In this document: in pieces, positions 36,401 to 47,067 of the stretch | How positions within the stretch are numbered: the first letter of the stretch is position 1 | Layout of the letters: the number at the start of each line of letters is the position of its first letter | NCBI GenBank assembly: GCA_036245805.1 | Contig: BTRK01000006.1 | Location: 31,748,901-31,812,900 of the forward strand | Direction: 5' to 3' | Source: Pristionchus mayeri | Taxonomy: Eukaryota; Nematoda; Chromadorea; Rhabditida; Neodiplogasteridae | Length of the DNA: 64,000 nucleotides | Position numbers and translations under genes: made by a program | Notes under the pieces: model-generated | Seen by the model: only the letters and a program-made list of their open reading frames with translations | What the model was told of the DNA's origin: nothing | The model's database searches: none

Positions 36401-39400
36401 TCTCTCTCTGACTTCTGCAAAGGAACGAAGTTCAAGAATCGAGATGAAGTTGTGAGGGCTTTCGTGAACTGGGCGGTCTCGAAGAAACCCGTATTCTGGA
36501 AGAGAGAAATCGAGACCCTGCCCAATCGCTGGAGGGAGGTAGTGAGAAAGAAGGGGGCATACATTGGTCACTGAGAATGGTAAAGCATTAATAAAAAATA
36601 AAAACAAAAAAATATACGAACTTTCCGGACACCCCAATACACTGTCGCATCCTTCTCATGTAACCTCTGGGGTTCCCCAGTGGAGTGTGCTTGGTCCATT
36701 GCTATTTCTAATTTACATTAATGACATTGTCGATTCATGTTCTGTTGATTCCTATCTCTTCGCAGATGATCTTAAGCTAGTATTCCCATTTAATCGTAAA
36801 TCGCCTCCTTCCCATTCTCCCTTACAATCATCTCTTGATTTACTCTATGACTGGTGTATGGCATGGCAAATGCCTGTCAACCCAGATAAATCCCATATTC
36901 TCCATGTAGGTAAAACCAATCCCAGAATAGCTTACTCGTTCAATAAGTCTATTATTTCATCCACTGATATTGCTAAAGATCTTGGAGTGCTTATCTCCGG
37001 AAATCTTTCCTTTCGTCCCCATATTGTTGATATAGTCAAAAAGGCGTCTAAGCGTGTCAACTTCATGTTCATTGCTATTAAATCCGCTAACCCTCTCGTA
37101 CTTGTCCATGCCTATAAAACATACGTCCGTTCTATACTTGAGTATTGCTCAGTAGTTTATTCTCCTCACATTCTCAAGGATAGAAAACTACTTGAAAAAG
37201 TTCAATACATATTCATTCGTAAATTACATTTTCGCTGTAAAATTCCCTTTATCTCTTATTCTATTTCTTGTGAGAAATTCAATTTGGAACCTCTCGACCA
37301 CCGTCGAAATTTATCATCCTTCAAATTTGTTCATTCTCTATTTTGCCCACAGTCAACTGTTTCCCCATCTTTATTGTTTGATTTCAGAGCATCTCGCACT
37401 CGAGGTTCGTCTCGTAAATTATTCCCACGTTTTAGAGCTTCCGATAATTTATCTGAACATTTTATCTCCCATCGCACCTATTCGACTATTAATTCCTTAC
37501 CTCTAGGAACCCGTTCCCTCTTTTCCAAATTATTCATCAAGCGTCTTTCCCCTAAATTACCCGTTTCATACTTGTTTTAACTGTCTCTATATATTCCTAT
37601 TTTCTCTATTTCTCCATGGACTCCGTTCGGGTCGTCGAATCGCGGCGGCTACTACACTTCACCTGCCACACCGTCATTTTAAATTATGCATGCCAGTTCC
37701 TACCTACTGGTTTTTATGTATTCGCGCATTAATTTGTTGCGATAAAGATATATATATCTACGCCCGAGGCGCGACAATACCATGAATACATTAATTAGTG
37801 ATTGCAGATGGGAGGGAAAAAAATAGAAAAAAATAGGGGCGTCCACGAGATTTCTACATATTTGAAATCTACGCGCTTTTATACACCGGGAAAATTGTTT
37901 TCATGAAAATTGAAAATGGTAGTCATTCTTTTTTTTTCGCCTTGAATATGCGAAATCTCAACTTTTCTCATTATTTCCAAATTTTCGTTTGGTTGTAAAT
38001 GATGATTACAGCCTCCAACCGCACTCAGAATTGGCCTAGGAGTCGTACTGCAGCATACAAACGTATTCAATATCAAAATATGCCAAAATGCAAACGAAAA
38101 TTTGGAAATAATGAGAAAAGTTGAGATTTCGCATATTCAAGGCGAAAAAACAGAATGACTACCATTTCCAATTTTCATGAAAACAATTTTTCCGGGGTAA
38201 AAAAGCGCGTAGATTTCTAATATGTAGAAATCTCGTGGACGTTAAGAGGATTTTTTTTCACGACATCAATTTGTTTATACAATTTTGAGGGACAAACATG
38301 AATTTTCTTGTTTTTCACCTGGGATACGTCATCCTATCCAAAAGTTGTCAACATGAAAGTTGTTCAGCTCTGAACGCTGGTTATTTTTATTTTTTTAAAA
38401 ATACATTTTAGTTCAAAGTTGAAAGAAAATACGATTTTTTGAATTTTCGAAAACGTGAGAGCAGGCTTTTAGGCAGTTTTGATATTACGGTTTCGAAACT
38501 TCAACTTAAAGTATCTGACCTTCAGGTAAGTCTACCATGCTGTTTGGTTAGAGATAGGAGCAGTTTGAACATTTTGTCAAACGCCTCCTGCGATCTCTCA
38601 GAAGACACGTGTTAAGTATACAAACAATATTTGTTTATGTTTCAACTTATGCAGTATAACGCAAAATATAGTTGAAAATAGAAGTGCTTACGCTATTAGT
38701 TTGTGGTCGATCAAATGCTGTGCCCGCCTCTTCTTCTCTTGTGCCAGTTGAGCCCTCCGTTCTGCTTGTCTCCTCTCCACCACCTTAACACGAGTCTCCT
38801 GTAAAAACGTAGGAACGCTGGATACTAGAAATATTTTATGTCATCGATTTCTACTAAACTTGATTTATGGATGTCATTGGAGGTTAGAAGAAGGCCTATC
38901 CACTTGATTTGCTCAAATTTGCACTTTATCGATTTTTGTGATCTACCGCTAGAAATTGACGTTTCTCGTTCAATTTTCATCGTACAGCGAGCTTTTTTTT
39001 TCTCATTTTGCTCGAAATCGAAAGATCTACAACTTTCTCAACGTAAGAAAAACGGTCCAATCACGTCTTCATAGCGAAAATTGCGAAAAACTGAATTTCG
39101 TGATGAGAATATCGATTTTCTGGCTTCGTATACCAAAAAGACAATCGTTTTTATTCTTCCTATGGAATCTCCACATAAAATTAGGGGGTGTTTATGTTGA
39201 CCGTTTTCCATATCTCAGTCCTCTCACTATCGATTTACTATGGTGGATTATAGACGTTTCCGGACTTGGTTATTTTTTAGACGATTTCGTTTTTTGGTCG
39301 TTTCTCGGTTCAACATTGAGCAATCGAGTGCTAAAACACAGCAATCTATAGCTCTCAACAAGCTCTACCAATGACTCTAAGTGCTTCTAATCGCTAAAAT

Positions 39401-42400
39401 TATCCGTTTTCAAGTTATCTTAAGAAAACTGTCTAAAAAGGGTAAAATTGAGATATTCCTGTAACACGTATCACATGAGAAGGGTATCCACACTAGTTTT
39501 GCATCTTAAAAACTTTTCGGGACATTTCTGATCATGTTTCATGTCAGTTCCGCTCAAATTAATGCAAGTTTCTTCTCCATGTCTCTTATTTTTTACAAAA
39601 TGGAGATATAATATTCACAGTTTAAGTCTCTTATGGGGGTTTATCGGATTTCTCCCTACGGAAATAACTTGAATCACGATCAGAAATGTCCCGAAAAGTT
39701 TTTAAGATGCAAAACCAGTGTGGATACCCTTCTCATGTGATACGTGTTACAGGAATATCTCAATTTTACCCTTTTTAGACAGTTTTCTTAAGATAACTTG
39801 AAAACGGATAATTTTAGCGATTAGAAGCACTTAGAGTCATTGGTAGAGCTTGTTGAGAGCTATCGATTGCTGTGTTTTAGCGCTCGATTGCTCAATGTTG
39901 AACCGAGAAACGACCAAAAAACGAAATCGTCTAAAAAATAACCAAGTCCGGAAACGTCTATAATCCACCATAGTAAATCGATAGTGAGAGGACAGAGATA
40001 TGGAAAATGGTCAACATAAACACCCCCCAATTTTATGTGGAGATTCCATAGGAAGAATAAAAACGATTGTCTTTTTGGTATACGAAGCCAGAAAATCGAT
40101 ATTCTCATCACGAAATTCAGTTTTTCGCAATTTTCGCTATGAAGACGTGATTGGACCGTTTTTCTTACGTTGAGAAAGTTGTAGATCTTTCGATTTCGAG
40201 CAAAATGAGAAAAAAAACTCGCTGTACGATGAAAATTGAACGAGAAACGTCAATTTCTAGCGGTAGATCACAAAAATCGATAAAGTGCAAATTTGAGCAA
40301 ATCAAGTGGATAGGCCGTCTTCTAACCTCCAATGACATCCATAAATCAAGTTTAGTGGAAATCGATGACATAAAATATTTCCTAGTAGCAAAACCTTGGC
40401 GTTTTCCTACACTTTTACAGGAGACCCGTGTTAAGCTATCCTCCTTTACATTTTAAAACATCTGCAGTTGTTATGGAGACAGACTGTGTGGCCTGGGAAG
40501 TGTTCAATTACAATAATCACCTTCTCCAGTCGCTTCCACTCCGACGGTGGAATCTTCTGCTGGGAACTGGGCCCTGAAAAAGTTTCCATAGTAAATCATT
40601 ACTCTGTTTTCAACGAGTAATATTACAGTAAGTATTAGGAAGTATACATGGCAAAGTTGGAAAATCGAATTCCTCCAAAATGTGCTGCACGCATGTAGTC
40701 CTTGACGAGCCCGGTTCAGCCGTGATTGTTTAGTGTTCTCGATAATTCGAGATTTTCTTCGACTTTTCCGAGCTTATACACTAATTTCTCAAAATGAATT
40801 TTTTAATTTGCCATATTTACTGTAAATAGTGATCAGTTAAGTTTTACAATACGAAAGAATAAAAAGTATCACTACGCCTAAAAATATTTCATATTGGAAA
40901 AAATGTGTAGATTTTTCTATTTTCCTTGGAGAGTCGAAATGCGATCGGGATGAAACTTTGCTTGTTAAAGCTCCTGGATATAGCGTTTTTAAGAGATAGT
41001 AGAAATTGGAAATAGCAAAGTCTGTCGGATTTCCGTAGCAGGAGTTCGGCACTCTTTGCTGCACGCGATCTAGAACACTAAATATGTCACATTTTGGAGG
41101 AAATCAATTTTGCCAACTTTACCAAGGACCCTAACAAACACGTTCACTCACTCAGATAGTCTCTCATGTGTATTAGGGTGGCGAAAATGGCTCAACGGGT
41201 CGTCTTTTAGAGAGCGAGAAAGGATCAGGAAAGGATAGAGAGGATATCCTTCCCGCTGGCATAGATGAGCCTTGAGCCATTTGTAAGCCATTTCGGACGG
41301 CTCACTAACGGCTCAGGGGAAGAGACGCGAGAGAGTGTGTGGATGTGAGAGAGCAGGGAAGCGGAACTGCCAGGGGGGAGAGACGAGGGGAGAGACTGCC
41401 GATACTCTTGAGCCGCCAAAAACGGCTCACAAACGGCTCAGGGTTGTAAAACGGCTCGAGCCAACGAGAGGGAGGCTGTAAACCCACCTCTCAAGGATGA
41501 GCCGCGAGAGAGGTAAACAAGACGGATATCCTTGAGCCATTCTCGCCACCCTAATGTGTATTACAGATGTATAAATGGTAAACGTTGATCCTTTTCCCCC
41601 TTCTACCCCGAATCAACGCTAAATAATACATAAATAATTCGATAATAATTTACTCTTCAATTGCAGAAAGGCTTTCTTGTAGAGTGGGTGGCGGATGGGG
41701 ATTCTCGAACTGTTTAGGATGCTCGTTCCAAGGAGAACTGGCTGACCTGCTGCTACGCGCGCCTAAAAAAACAAACATTACCATCAACCAAGTTTGCCAT
41801 CTACACTTGTCCGAAACGATTCCGCAAAATTCCATGTTTCTATGACTCAAATATGAGTAACTTCAGCAACTACAATGGCCGCATTGTCCAATCATCTTAA
41901 TTTTCACTTCATCATTATCTTAATCCCCGCCCATAAAAATTCTGTGGAAGAGGACCTCAAGACTGTGAGCTCTACTAAGTTTGCATTACAGCAAATAAAC
42001 ATTGACATTTCCTATGCTAAATTCCGGATGTCAGTAACCTGCGCTTGCAGCAGAGCTTTCACCGAGTACTGGCCAGACGATAGTAGCTTAGTCGGTGGTT
42101 TCACCTGCACAGTTAGAGTTATAGCGGAATGTTTTAAGTAGATGATAAATGATCTTGCAAGTGGAAATAAAAATATAAAAAAATAGCTGAGCAGTCTATA
42201 GACTGATCCGCTTCCCTATCCATGACAAACCATAGCAGTCGGAGGCAGAAAAGGCGGCACGACCAATTTAAATTTCTGTTCCATCCTTTGGTGGATCCTC
42301 TCGATGATACCATCGGAAATGGGCATCTTCTGCTGCAATTCCATATTGACAGACCTCCAGTACATCCCAATAGCCACCTTTCTTCTTCTCACGCGCCCTG

Positions 42401-45400
42401 CAACGGCATGTACCGGATCCTTCTGAGTCGCATTCCCATCTCCGGGATGCTCTTTCTTCACGGGCTTCTCATCAATCGTTTCTACGTCCACCTCAGCATT
42501 CTCTCCATCACTACTGCTATGAGGACTAGACTCCTTCTGCATTCGCTCCACCTCTTTTTCCTCCTCAGTCGAGGAATGATAAGTGGACACGGAACGAGAC
42601 CTGATCAAGTACATCCTCTCATTACATATTCCTGTCTCGGTGTTCATCAACTCTCTTTTCTAACAGGATTAATGTATTTGGAATATTTAATTTCATACAT
42701 CCAACAGACTCAGTAGTCGAAAAGTAGGTCCAAAATTACATAACATGCCCGGTTTTTGGAGTTCGGATCAGTGCAAAAGTAGAAAACATACCCATTTTTT
42801 AGTTATTTTTCTTTAAAACGCACCCGTTTTCAAGATTTCATATTAAATTTTAGAAACGTGCCCACTTTTTGAAATTTTTGTGACCTACCCTTTCAACCAC
42901 TGGTCAGACTACATCAATCATAGCAATCTTCTAAGACTAGATGAATTCGCGTGCAGAGTATAAAATAACGACCACCTTGGCTTGATGACTCCCTCGATCT
43001 TGGGTCCCGGTGGCTTCGGCACCATGTCCTCTGGATCACACACCACAATTTCCGATTCGTCGCTGCTAGAGGACGATGACGACGAGGATCTCATCAGCTG
43101 AACAAATGCATGTACGTGGAGTAGAGTACGGCCGAGTCGTAAGCAGATCCGTATCTTCAGATTAATGATATAAGTAATTGATGGTACCCTCGCCAATTCC
43201 TCCTCGCAGCTGTCTTCTTCGTCCTCGCTTTCCACCGTCGTCATAACCGTTTCTTCAGAACCAATGATGAGTCTGGAAGAGTCAGTAAGACTCCATTCCA
43301 TAATTAGAGTACTCTACTGTAAATATAGACCTGGAGGGAGAGAGGGGTGGATTGTGGAAGAGGGCGGAGTTCCTGATGGATGGATGGTGCACGTGCACTG
43401 CTGGGGGAGGGCCATCCATCTTCTTACGATTCATGAGTGCAGCAGCGGGCACGAACTTCGTCTTCGTGCCGGGAAGAACACCTGAGAGAGAAACATTCAT
43501 GTCACTCAGTTTAAACGCTTTCTCATTCTCCCTTGATGCTACATTTGGGAGTCGTTCGAGTGACATTATTATTGACCAAACCTTTCTAATCGCGAAAAAA
43601 TTAAAATCGCGGTGGTTTTCTAATCGAGAAATATAAATTCGACTTTACACGGAATCAATCATAATGCTCACTTCGCCCGAAAGGCTGATGACGAAGTATT
43701 TTTCCTTTGATGGTGGACGAAGACGGCCTCCAGAAGTTGTTCGAAGTGCTCGGATGGGCAGACATGTCCTCGTTCCAGAACCTGTACATTTGGGCTGCTC
43801 GCATCCTTTTTTGTACAGTTTTAAATTGTAGTTAGATATCAAATGATAAGGTATAGGGCTCACTTCTCGAGTACCGAAGAGAGCTCCCGTTGGCCGGGAT
43901 TCGGAGAGACCCAACTAGGACGCTCGTACTACAAACTTTCAATATTGCACTATCAATCAATATTCTCGAACACCAATAATCTCACTCACCAGTTTGTCAA
44001 TGGCTGAATTGAGTGTGAGTCTCTTGGGTACGTTATTAGTCTTCGACGTCTCGACAAGCCTGGGAAATGTTCCAATAACGCGTCTGAACATCCCTGGAGC
44101 TGATATCAAGTAGGGGCGATGCTGACGTAAACCTGAACAGTAAACACTATCCATTGCCGACTTAAAATAAAGGATGGCCCCAAGGATATTCAGCGATTCC
44201 GAAGCAGCCAACGAGATACTCACGAGGTACGATTATGGAGAGAGGCTGCGGAATCGCGTTAGCTCCAACCTGACGCAGCTTGTCAACGGGATTTACTTTA
44301 TCTTCCTTATCACTCTGCAAATCACTTACTTGCTAAAATATTAGCGATAGTACCATACTTCGGATGACTCGCTGCTTCCATTCATCATATCTTCCTCGCT
44401 CTCCACAGTCTCGACGTCTATCTCCGAGTTGTCCGAATCTGCTTCGTTCCCGTCCTCTGCCACTCTCTTCTTCATCGGCTCTCGCTTTCGCTTCTTCTTC
44501 CGTTTCACAGCTAGATTATTTACAATTAGTGTCACTCGCAATTTATTTAATTCGACCATTTCTAGAGTATTAGAAAGAAAAATGATCACCTGGCGCATCA
44601 GGATCGTCAGAAAGTGCCTCATTGCCTACGACTTTGCGTGTAATTCTGCAATAATTGAGCATGTGCGTGGCAGACCAAATCAAAGCTCTCACTTCTTGAG
44701 TATCTTTTTCGTTTCGGCCTCCTTGTCCATTTGTTCCCTTGCATCCTTTAGAATGGCCATTACCGCATCGTTCACTTCCTTCTACAAGAGTATTTCATAA
44801 GTATTAGGCTGGAAAGAAAGTAACACTCGATTTGAAACATGATATTTGAGCCCGCCTAAAATCCTTTTCGTTAAAGATCTAAAGCTAGCTCGGTAGCATG
44901 TAATAGATGTTTACTTAGGTAATGCATGCATATGTTCGAATGGCATCATGCCTTTTGAGTATCCGGAAAATCCAAGTTTTATCAAATGCCATATTTTACA
45001 ACTTTTCCAAAAATTGTTTCTGCTTCTCGTATTTTGCGGGAACAATAGTCGTACATTCGCATATACTGGACTGAGAAGCCCATTGGGAATACTTTCGAAT
45101 AATACGTCTGAGATCATGCCTGCATCAATACAACATGATTTACCAAGAATTGAATGCACACCTAGACAAGGTAACGCTTCTAAAGCGATGACGTGTCCTG
45201 CTTCGAGGATCATTCAGGCTGGTTTCTTAATAAGTGCGCTTCCATGACTTACTATGGTGCTACATATCATCAATGAACATTTGACCTTTTCTGCTTTTAG
45301 AAAACATTGATTTTAAGTGTTTTTGAGTAAACGTCAACAATGTCAAAATTTCTACTTTTGGTGTACGGTGAAAGAATACATTTTCTCAAAACGGTGCTAT

Positions 45401-47033
45401 CCCCTGACTTTGCCCAGCCGAATGCTTATAGATAAAGAGTTGCTTTAACAGTTAACCACAAAAGTGAGGGCTTTTCACAAATGCTGGGAACAGGAAATTG
45501 TCGAATATTCGAATATCGATGTTCAAATTTCAAGGTCAAGACGATGAATTATGCATATTTTGGTAGATGCATCGTATGCTCACATACATACAAATTTAAG
45601 TTAAGAATGAAAAGTGCCTTTCGTCTTACTGCACTTGAGATCGATACATCTATGCCTACGGATACACGGTAAAGACAAGTATTTTGGCTGATTTTCAGTT
45701 TGGGTCAAGTTCATAAACGAGTGTTTTTTCTGGCAGGCTTTCGTAGAGAACCAGACCTACATAATGTATTGTGACATCCATATGTCGTACTTTTAGTATG
45801 TGGCGTAATATTTGCCCTATCGTAGCTCTCAATGGATTTCTGTGCCAAAAAGTAATCAGCTCAACTCTTGGTCGATGTACCTTTGCCTTCATCCTGTGGT
45901 CTCAATTCTAATTGGATAGGCTTGAACCAATGTGCGATAGATTGAGTATCCAAGCACTCAACACACGTACATAACAATATTATAATCAGGACGACACAAA
46001 ACTCGGGGCACCTCAGAATCGAAAATTTGAAGCGAGCGTTACTTTCTTTCCAACCTGATATATGTATATTTCAGAGAGACAAAAATAGAGGGGTGATCTG
46101 GAGAATACCGGGCTAACTATGCTCTTATCATGAGATGATGATGTGAATGATAGCGCAGAAACGAATCCCACTCCCGAAACACTCTTTACACGTGTTACCA
46201 TTTTTCGTACGAACTGAGCTACAAGCAATTGGCTATTTTAGTGTGCAAAATGAGAGAACGCGTCGACTCATTCGTTGATTCCCAGGCGTACCCCACTAAT
46301 GAAAAGTGACGGGTCACTTCCTAATACTTGTTCGTGATTTTTTGATAAGAAAACGGGACAGACCTCGCTGCGATTAACCTTCGGTTCTTCCGGAGGCGGT
46401 GACGGTTTCTTCTCAATGATCTTGCTGATCGAAGGCGGCTCACATCCTGCTAGCAGGGCCTCACACGAGCGCTTCCCCCTGAGAACAAGGGGCAAGCGTT
46501 TCGGTTTCGGGTCTTGAGGTAGTTGCATGTTCTTGAAGTGCTCGGCACACGCGAAAGGATTGATCGTGTATCGAAGCTGAAAGAGTTTCGACTCAGGAAG
46601 AATTCAAGAAGTGGGTAATCTATCACTACTAGACACATTTTTAATGTAAATGTTGATACTAAAATATGCTAGTCATATTATATCTTGAACGTTGAGGAGT
46701 AAGGGAGCATTGCAAACCTTTGCATAAAAATTTGAGAGTTTGTGACGCTTGTTGCTAAAGTAACAACTTGTCCACGTATTAAGCTGATCCCCTTTTAGTA
46801 GAAAGGGCTTCATCTACAATAAAAGGAGTAGCCAATTGAACTGAAACGAAGAAAGATAAAGAAACATACAACGTGTTCATGCTTAGTTGTACCGCAAACG
46901 ATGCACTTACGAGCAACGGGTTTTGGCTGAAACATTTTTTACAATCAAAAATGATAATCATAAAAATTGAAAGAAAAACCTGTGGTTGAGCCAGTTTAGC
47001 CGGTGCATTATCAAATTCGACGTCGCTCGACAT
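27482..47033 (-). CDS. THAP-like zinc-finger, AT-hook-like, acidic nuclear protein
   Basis: Exons in order: 47033-46980, 46926-46873, 46813-46718, 46576-46364, 44778-44693, 44645-44590, 44510-44359, 44314-44224, 44132-43990, 43928-43864, 43805-43672, 43481-43331, 43272-43188, 43097-42976, 42600-42311, 41762-41654, 40566-40521, 38798-38692, 31167-31063, 30997-30918, 30805-30666, 30441-30289, 30091-30004 (uncertain 5' join), 29886-29752, 29682-29515, 28178-27966, 27920-27834, 27655-27482. About 1,130 residues; phases agree except at 30091. THAP-like finger: KCIVCG, LNTWTSC, FACAEHF (C2-Trp-CxxH). Next come an NLS (VKRKKKRKREPMKKR), repeated acidic motifs (SEIDVETVESEED, AEVDVETIDEK), Ser runs, coiled coils, and KKKRGR-PRKS near the end, an AT-hook-like core split by an intron. 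Nematode THAP proteins act in chromatin and transcription control; that role is inferred here. Introns carry most of the mobile DNA in the window. Confidence 0.85.
28335..29335. repeat. Palindrome (~1 kb) in THAP-gene intron
   Basis: Arms (28335-28780 and 28900-29335) share GTAAGATTCGAGCA/TGCTCGATTCTTAG at the ends, then CTTTGGGGTTTTCGGTGGC, CGTATTTCGCCCCTCCGG and GGGCCAAATGAG in mirror order. No coding domain. It fills most of intron 28179-29514. Confidence 0.88.
31306..32177. repeat. Palindrome with TTAT target duplication
   Basis: Ends CACACGTCTTCTGGGAGAT and inverse CTCTCAGAAGACGTGTG, flanked by TTAT. The arms share TTTGACAAAATGTTCAACG, ATGGATGATACATCTGAGG and a block around AAACCGAATATTTCAATAC. 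Non-coding. Confidence 0.85.
32435..33097 (+). CDS. LINE ORF1 protein
   Basis: A 220-residue intact frame. The N-terminal third is predicted coiled coil (LEVLYQELAKLQQQMTEI). The middle has an RRM-like/ORF1 pattern (RFQVFLRNLESK ... FFRLRGKEG ... AVDFIRRLARSK). The C-terminus is basic (ARARPAKK). Such proteins bind element RNA and act as chaperones in LINEs. It precedes and slightly overlaps, in another frame, the long ORF2 frame. The start is the first ATG of the open frame. Confidence 0.7.
   Translation: MFTSLEVLYQELAKLQQQMTEIHNAITELAKSILSTFQSSFEGVKQKLDLLDPTQFPPLDTTIVASTVKEAVKDTLKTDSNDRLRRFQVFLRNLESKKDDAEEIKEICDKIKVPFPVKFFRLRGKEGIRPVILTFTTAEEAVDFIRRLARSKRDPNPLFPSLVARANYSPEEEKAYKAAWADACSRNDSAGRKEYIVKNLKVTKLEKPGEWTARARPAKK
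33100..34113 (+). pseudogene. LINE ORF2 part 1: apurinic-type endonuclease domain
   Basis: The frame is open from 32971, and homology starts near 33420. Endonuclease motifs appear in order: QCNVQSIKNK, CETWLDE (Glu), MGDFNLPHIDW (GDFN) and LADHFNINFSL (DH). The frame ends at TAG 34111-34113. Downstream, the same frame continues into reverse transcriptase, so the stop is a disabling nonsense change or a recoding site; the first is likelier. Confidence 0.8.
35235..35390 (+). repeat. 31-bp minisatellite, five copies, inside mariner 5' end
   Basis: The unit starts GTATGAGGGGATTGGAATGG and repeats five times with 1-2 base differences. It is flanked on both sides by the mariner terminal sequence TTGGGGTGTCCGGAAAG. 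Confidence 0.93.
35554..36574 (+). pseudogene. Mariner transposase, C-terminal frameshift
   Basis: Cut-and-paste transposase. The N-terminal paired-like helix-turn-helix region includes GRSVKEAHSALAQ, FSRFKKGEFGLDDQPRSGRP and TVSDIIHRSG. The catalytic triad is Asp in ATDEKWI, Asp in LLLMDNARPH and Asp in SPCDYH; 34 residues separate the last two, the mariner DD34D signature. The frame stops at 36409-36411 inside a CT-repeat run (36395-36410). The expected C-terminus (KGTKFKNRDEVVRAF to GAYIGH) continues in another frame to TGA 36572-36574. A dinucleotide slip in the CT run explains the break. The total length (~340 residues) is normal for mariner. Confidence 0.9.
37841..38248. repeat. Hairpin-forming inverted repeat
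   Basis: Arms of ~190 bp share GTCCACGAGATTTCTACATA, ATTTTCATGAAAAC and TTTCGCCTTGAATATGCG in mirror order around a short loop near 38030. Non-coding. It lies just downstream of the LINE. Confidence 0.88.
38789..40430. repeat. Large palindrome (1.64 kb), TTAA target duplication
   Basis: Ends CACGAGTCTCCTGTAAAAAC and inverse TTTTACAGGAGACCCGTG are flanked by TTAA (38785-38788 and 40431-40434). The arms are almost perfect mirror images around ~39620. It lies in THAP-gene intron 38799-40520, and its left end reaches 10 bp into the next exon. Truncated relatives lie at 49389-50545 and 56985-57636. Confidence 0.93.
40645..41135. repeat. Old inverted repeat
   Basis: Diverged arms share AAAATCGAATTCCTCCAAAATG/CATTTTGGAGGAAATC and GTGCTGCACGC/GCTGCACGCG words. 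Related words also occur in the inverted repeat at 16424-17188. Intronic in the THAP gene. Confidence 0.6.
41176..41551. mobile_element. Small TA-flanked MITE rich in GGCTCA words
   Basis: Ends GGGTGGCGAAAATGGCTC and inverse GAGCCATTCTCGCCACCC, with TA on both sides. The interior repeats ACGGCTCA many times. 376 bp, non-coding, in a THAP-gene intron. Confidence 0.88.
42711..42902. mobile_element. Short hAT-type MITE
   Basis: Ends CAGTAGTCGAAAAGTAGG and inverse CCTACCCTTTCAACCACTG. The flanks AACAGACT/GTCAGACT match at 6 of 8 bases. A diverged relative of the elements at 14169 and 24868. Confidence 0.7.
44807..46056. mobile_element. Mariner-type MITE
   Basis: The left end GGCTGGAAAGAAAGTAAC after TA, and inverse GTTACTTTCTTTCCAACC at the right. 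No transposase frame. It fills most of THAP-gene intron 44779-46363. Confidence 0.8.
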
Positions 47034-47067
47034 TCAAGAGAGAAATCCACAGCTTGTGGTGCAGAAC

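Larger units (their letters stand above)
35213..36637 (+). mobile_element. Mariner transposon (DD34D), TA target duplication
   Basis: Ends TTGGGGTGTCCGGAAAGT and inverse ACTTTCCGGACACCCCAA-like, flanked by TA (35211-35212 and 36638-36639), inserted in the LINE reverse transcriptase. A second copy of the 5' end occurs at ~35392 after a 31-bp tandem repeat block. One transposase gene, frameshifted near its end. Confidence 0.93.
34114..37580 (+). pseudogene. LINE ORF2 part 2: reverse transcriptase, split by mariner
   Basis: Part 1 (34114-35212): VGPDRIPSILLKE, AYRPISLTSN, FRKGRSTTHQL and YVDFSKAFDSVSH with a catalytic Asp. Part 2 (36638-37580): SGVPQWSVLGPLLFLIYIND, FADDLKLV (catalytic Asp pair), LGVLISGNLSF, and a C-terminal tail ending at TAA 37578. 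The motif normally GVPQGS has Trp for Gly. Jockey/CR1-type pattern. Non-functional because of the insertion at 35213-36637. Confidence 0.85.
32178..37800 (+). mobile_element. CR1-like non-LTR retrotransposon (LINE), interrupted
   Basis: Order: short leader frame (32182-32407), ORF1 (32435-33097), endonuclease and reverse transcriptase frame (from ~33100 to 37580). It is inserted antisense in a THAP-gene intron, immediately next to the inner palindrome's right end. The 3' tail is a C-poor region ending near GACAATACCATGAATACA; its exact end is unclear. A mariner at 35213-36637 splits the reverse transcriptase, and an in-frame TAG at 34111 separates endonuclease from reverse transcriptase, so this copy is dead. 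Confidence 0.85.
31193..38611. mobile_element. TIR element (TTAA target duplication) hosting nested insertions
   Basis: Left end CACACGTCTTCTGAGAGG and right end (inverse) CACGTGTCTTCTGAGAG are flanked by TTAA (31189-31192 and 38612-38615). Inside are an inner palindrome of the same family (31306-32177), a LINE, a mariner and another inverted repeat (37841-38248). The ends could also belong to two separate copies; the matching TTAA favours one split element. It fills nearly all of THAP-gene intron 31168-38691. Confidence 0.6.

Noticed and set aside
38838..40371. Paired open frames (STKLDLWMSLEVRRRP-like) on both strands
   Set aside because: Mirror images from the palindrome arms; the same frame recurs in decayed copies without selection for openness.
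44911..45213. 100-codon minus-strand frame
   Set aside because: Inside a mariner-type MITE, in an intron, no domain.
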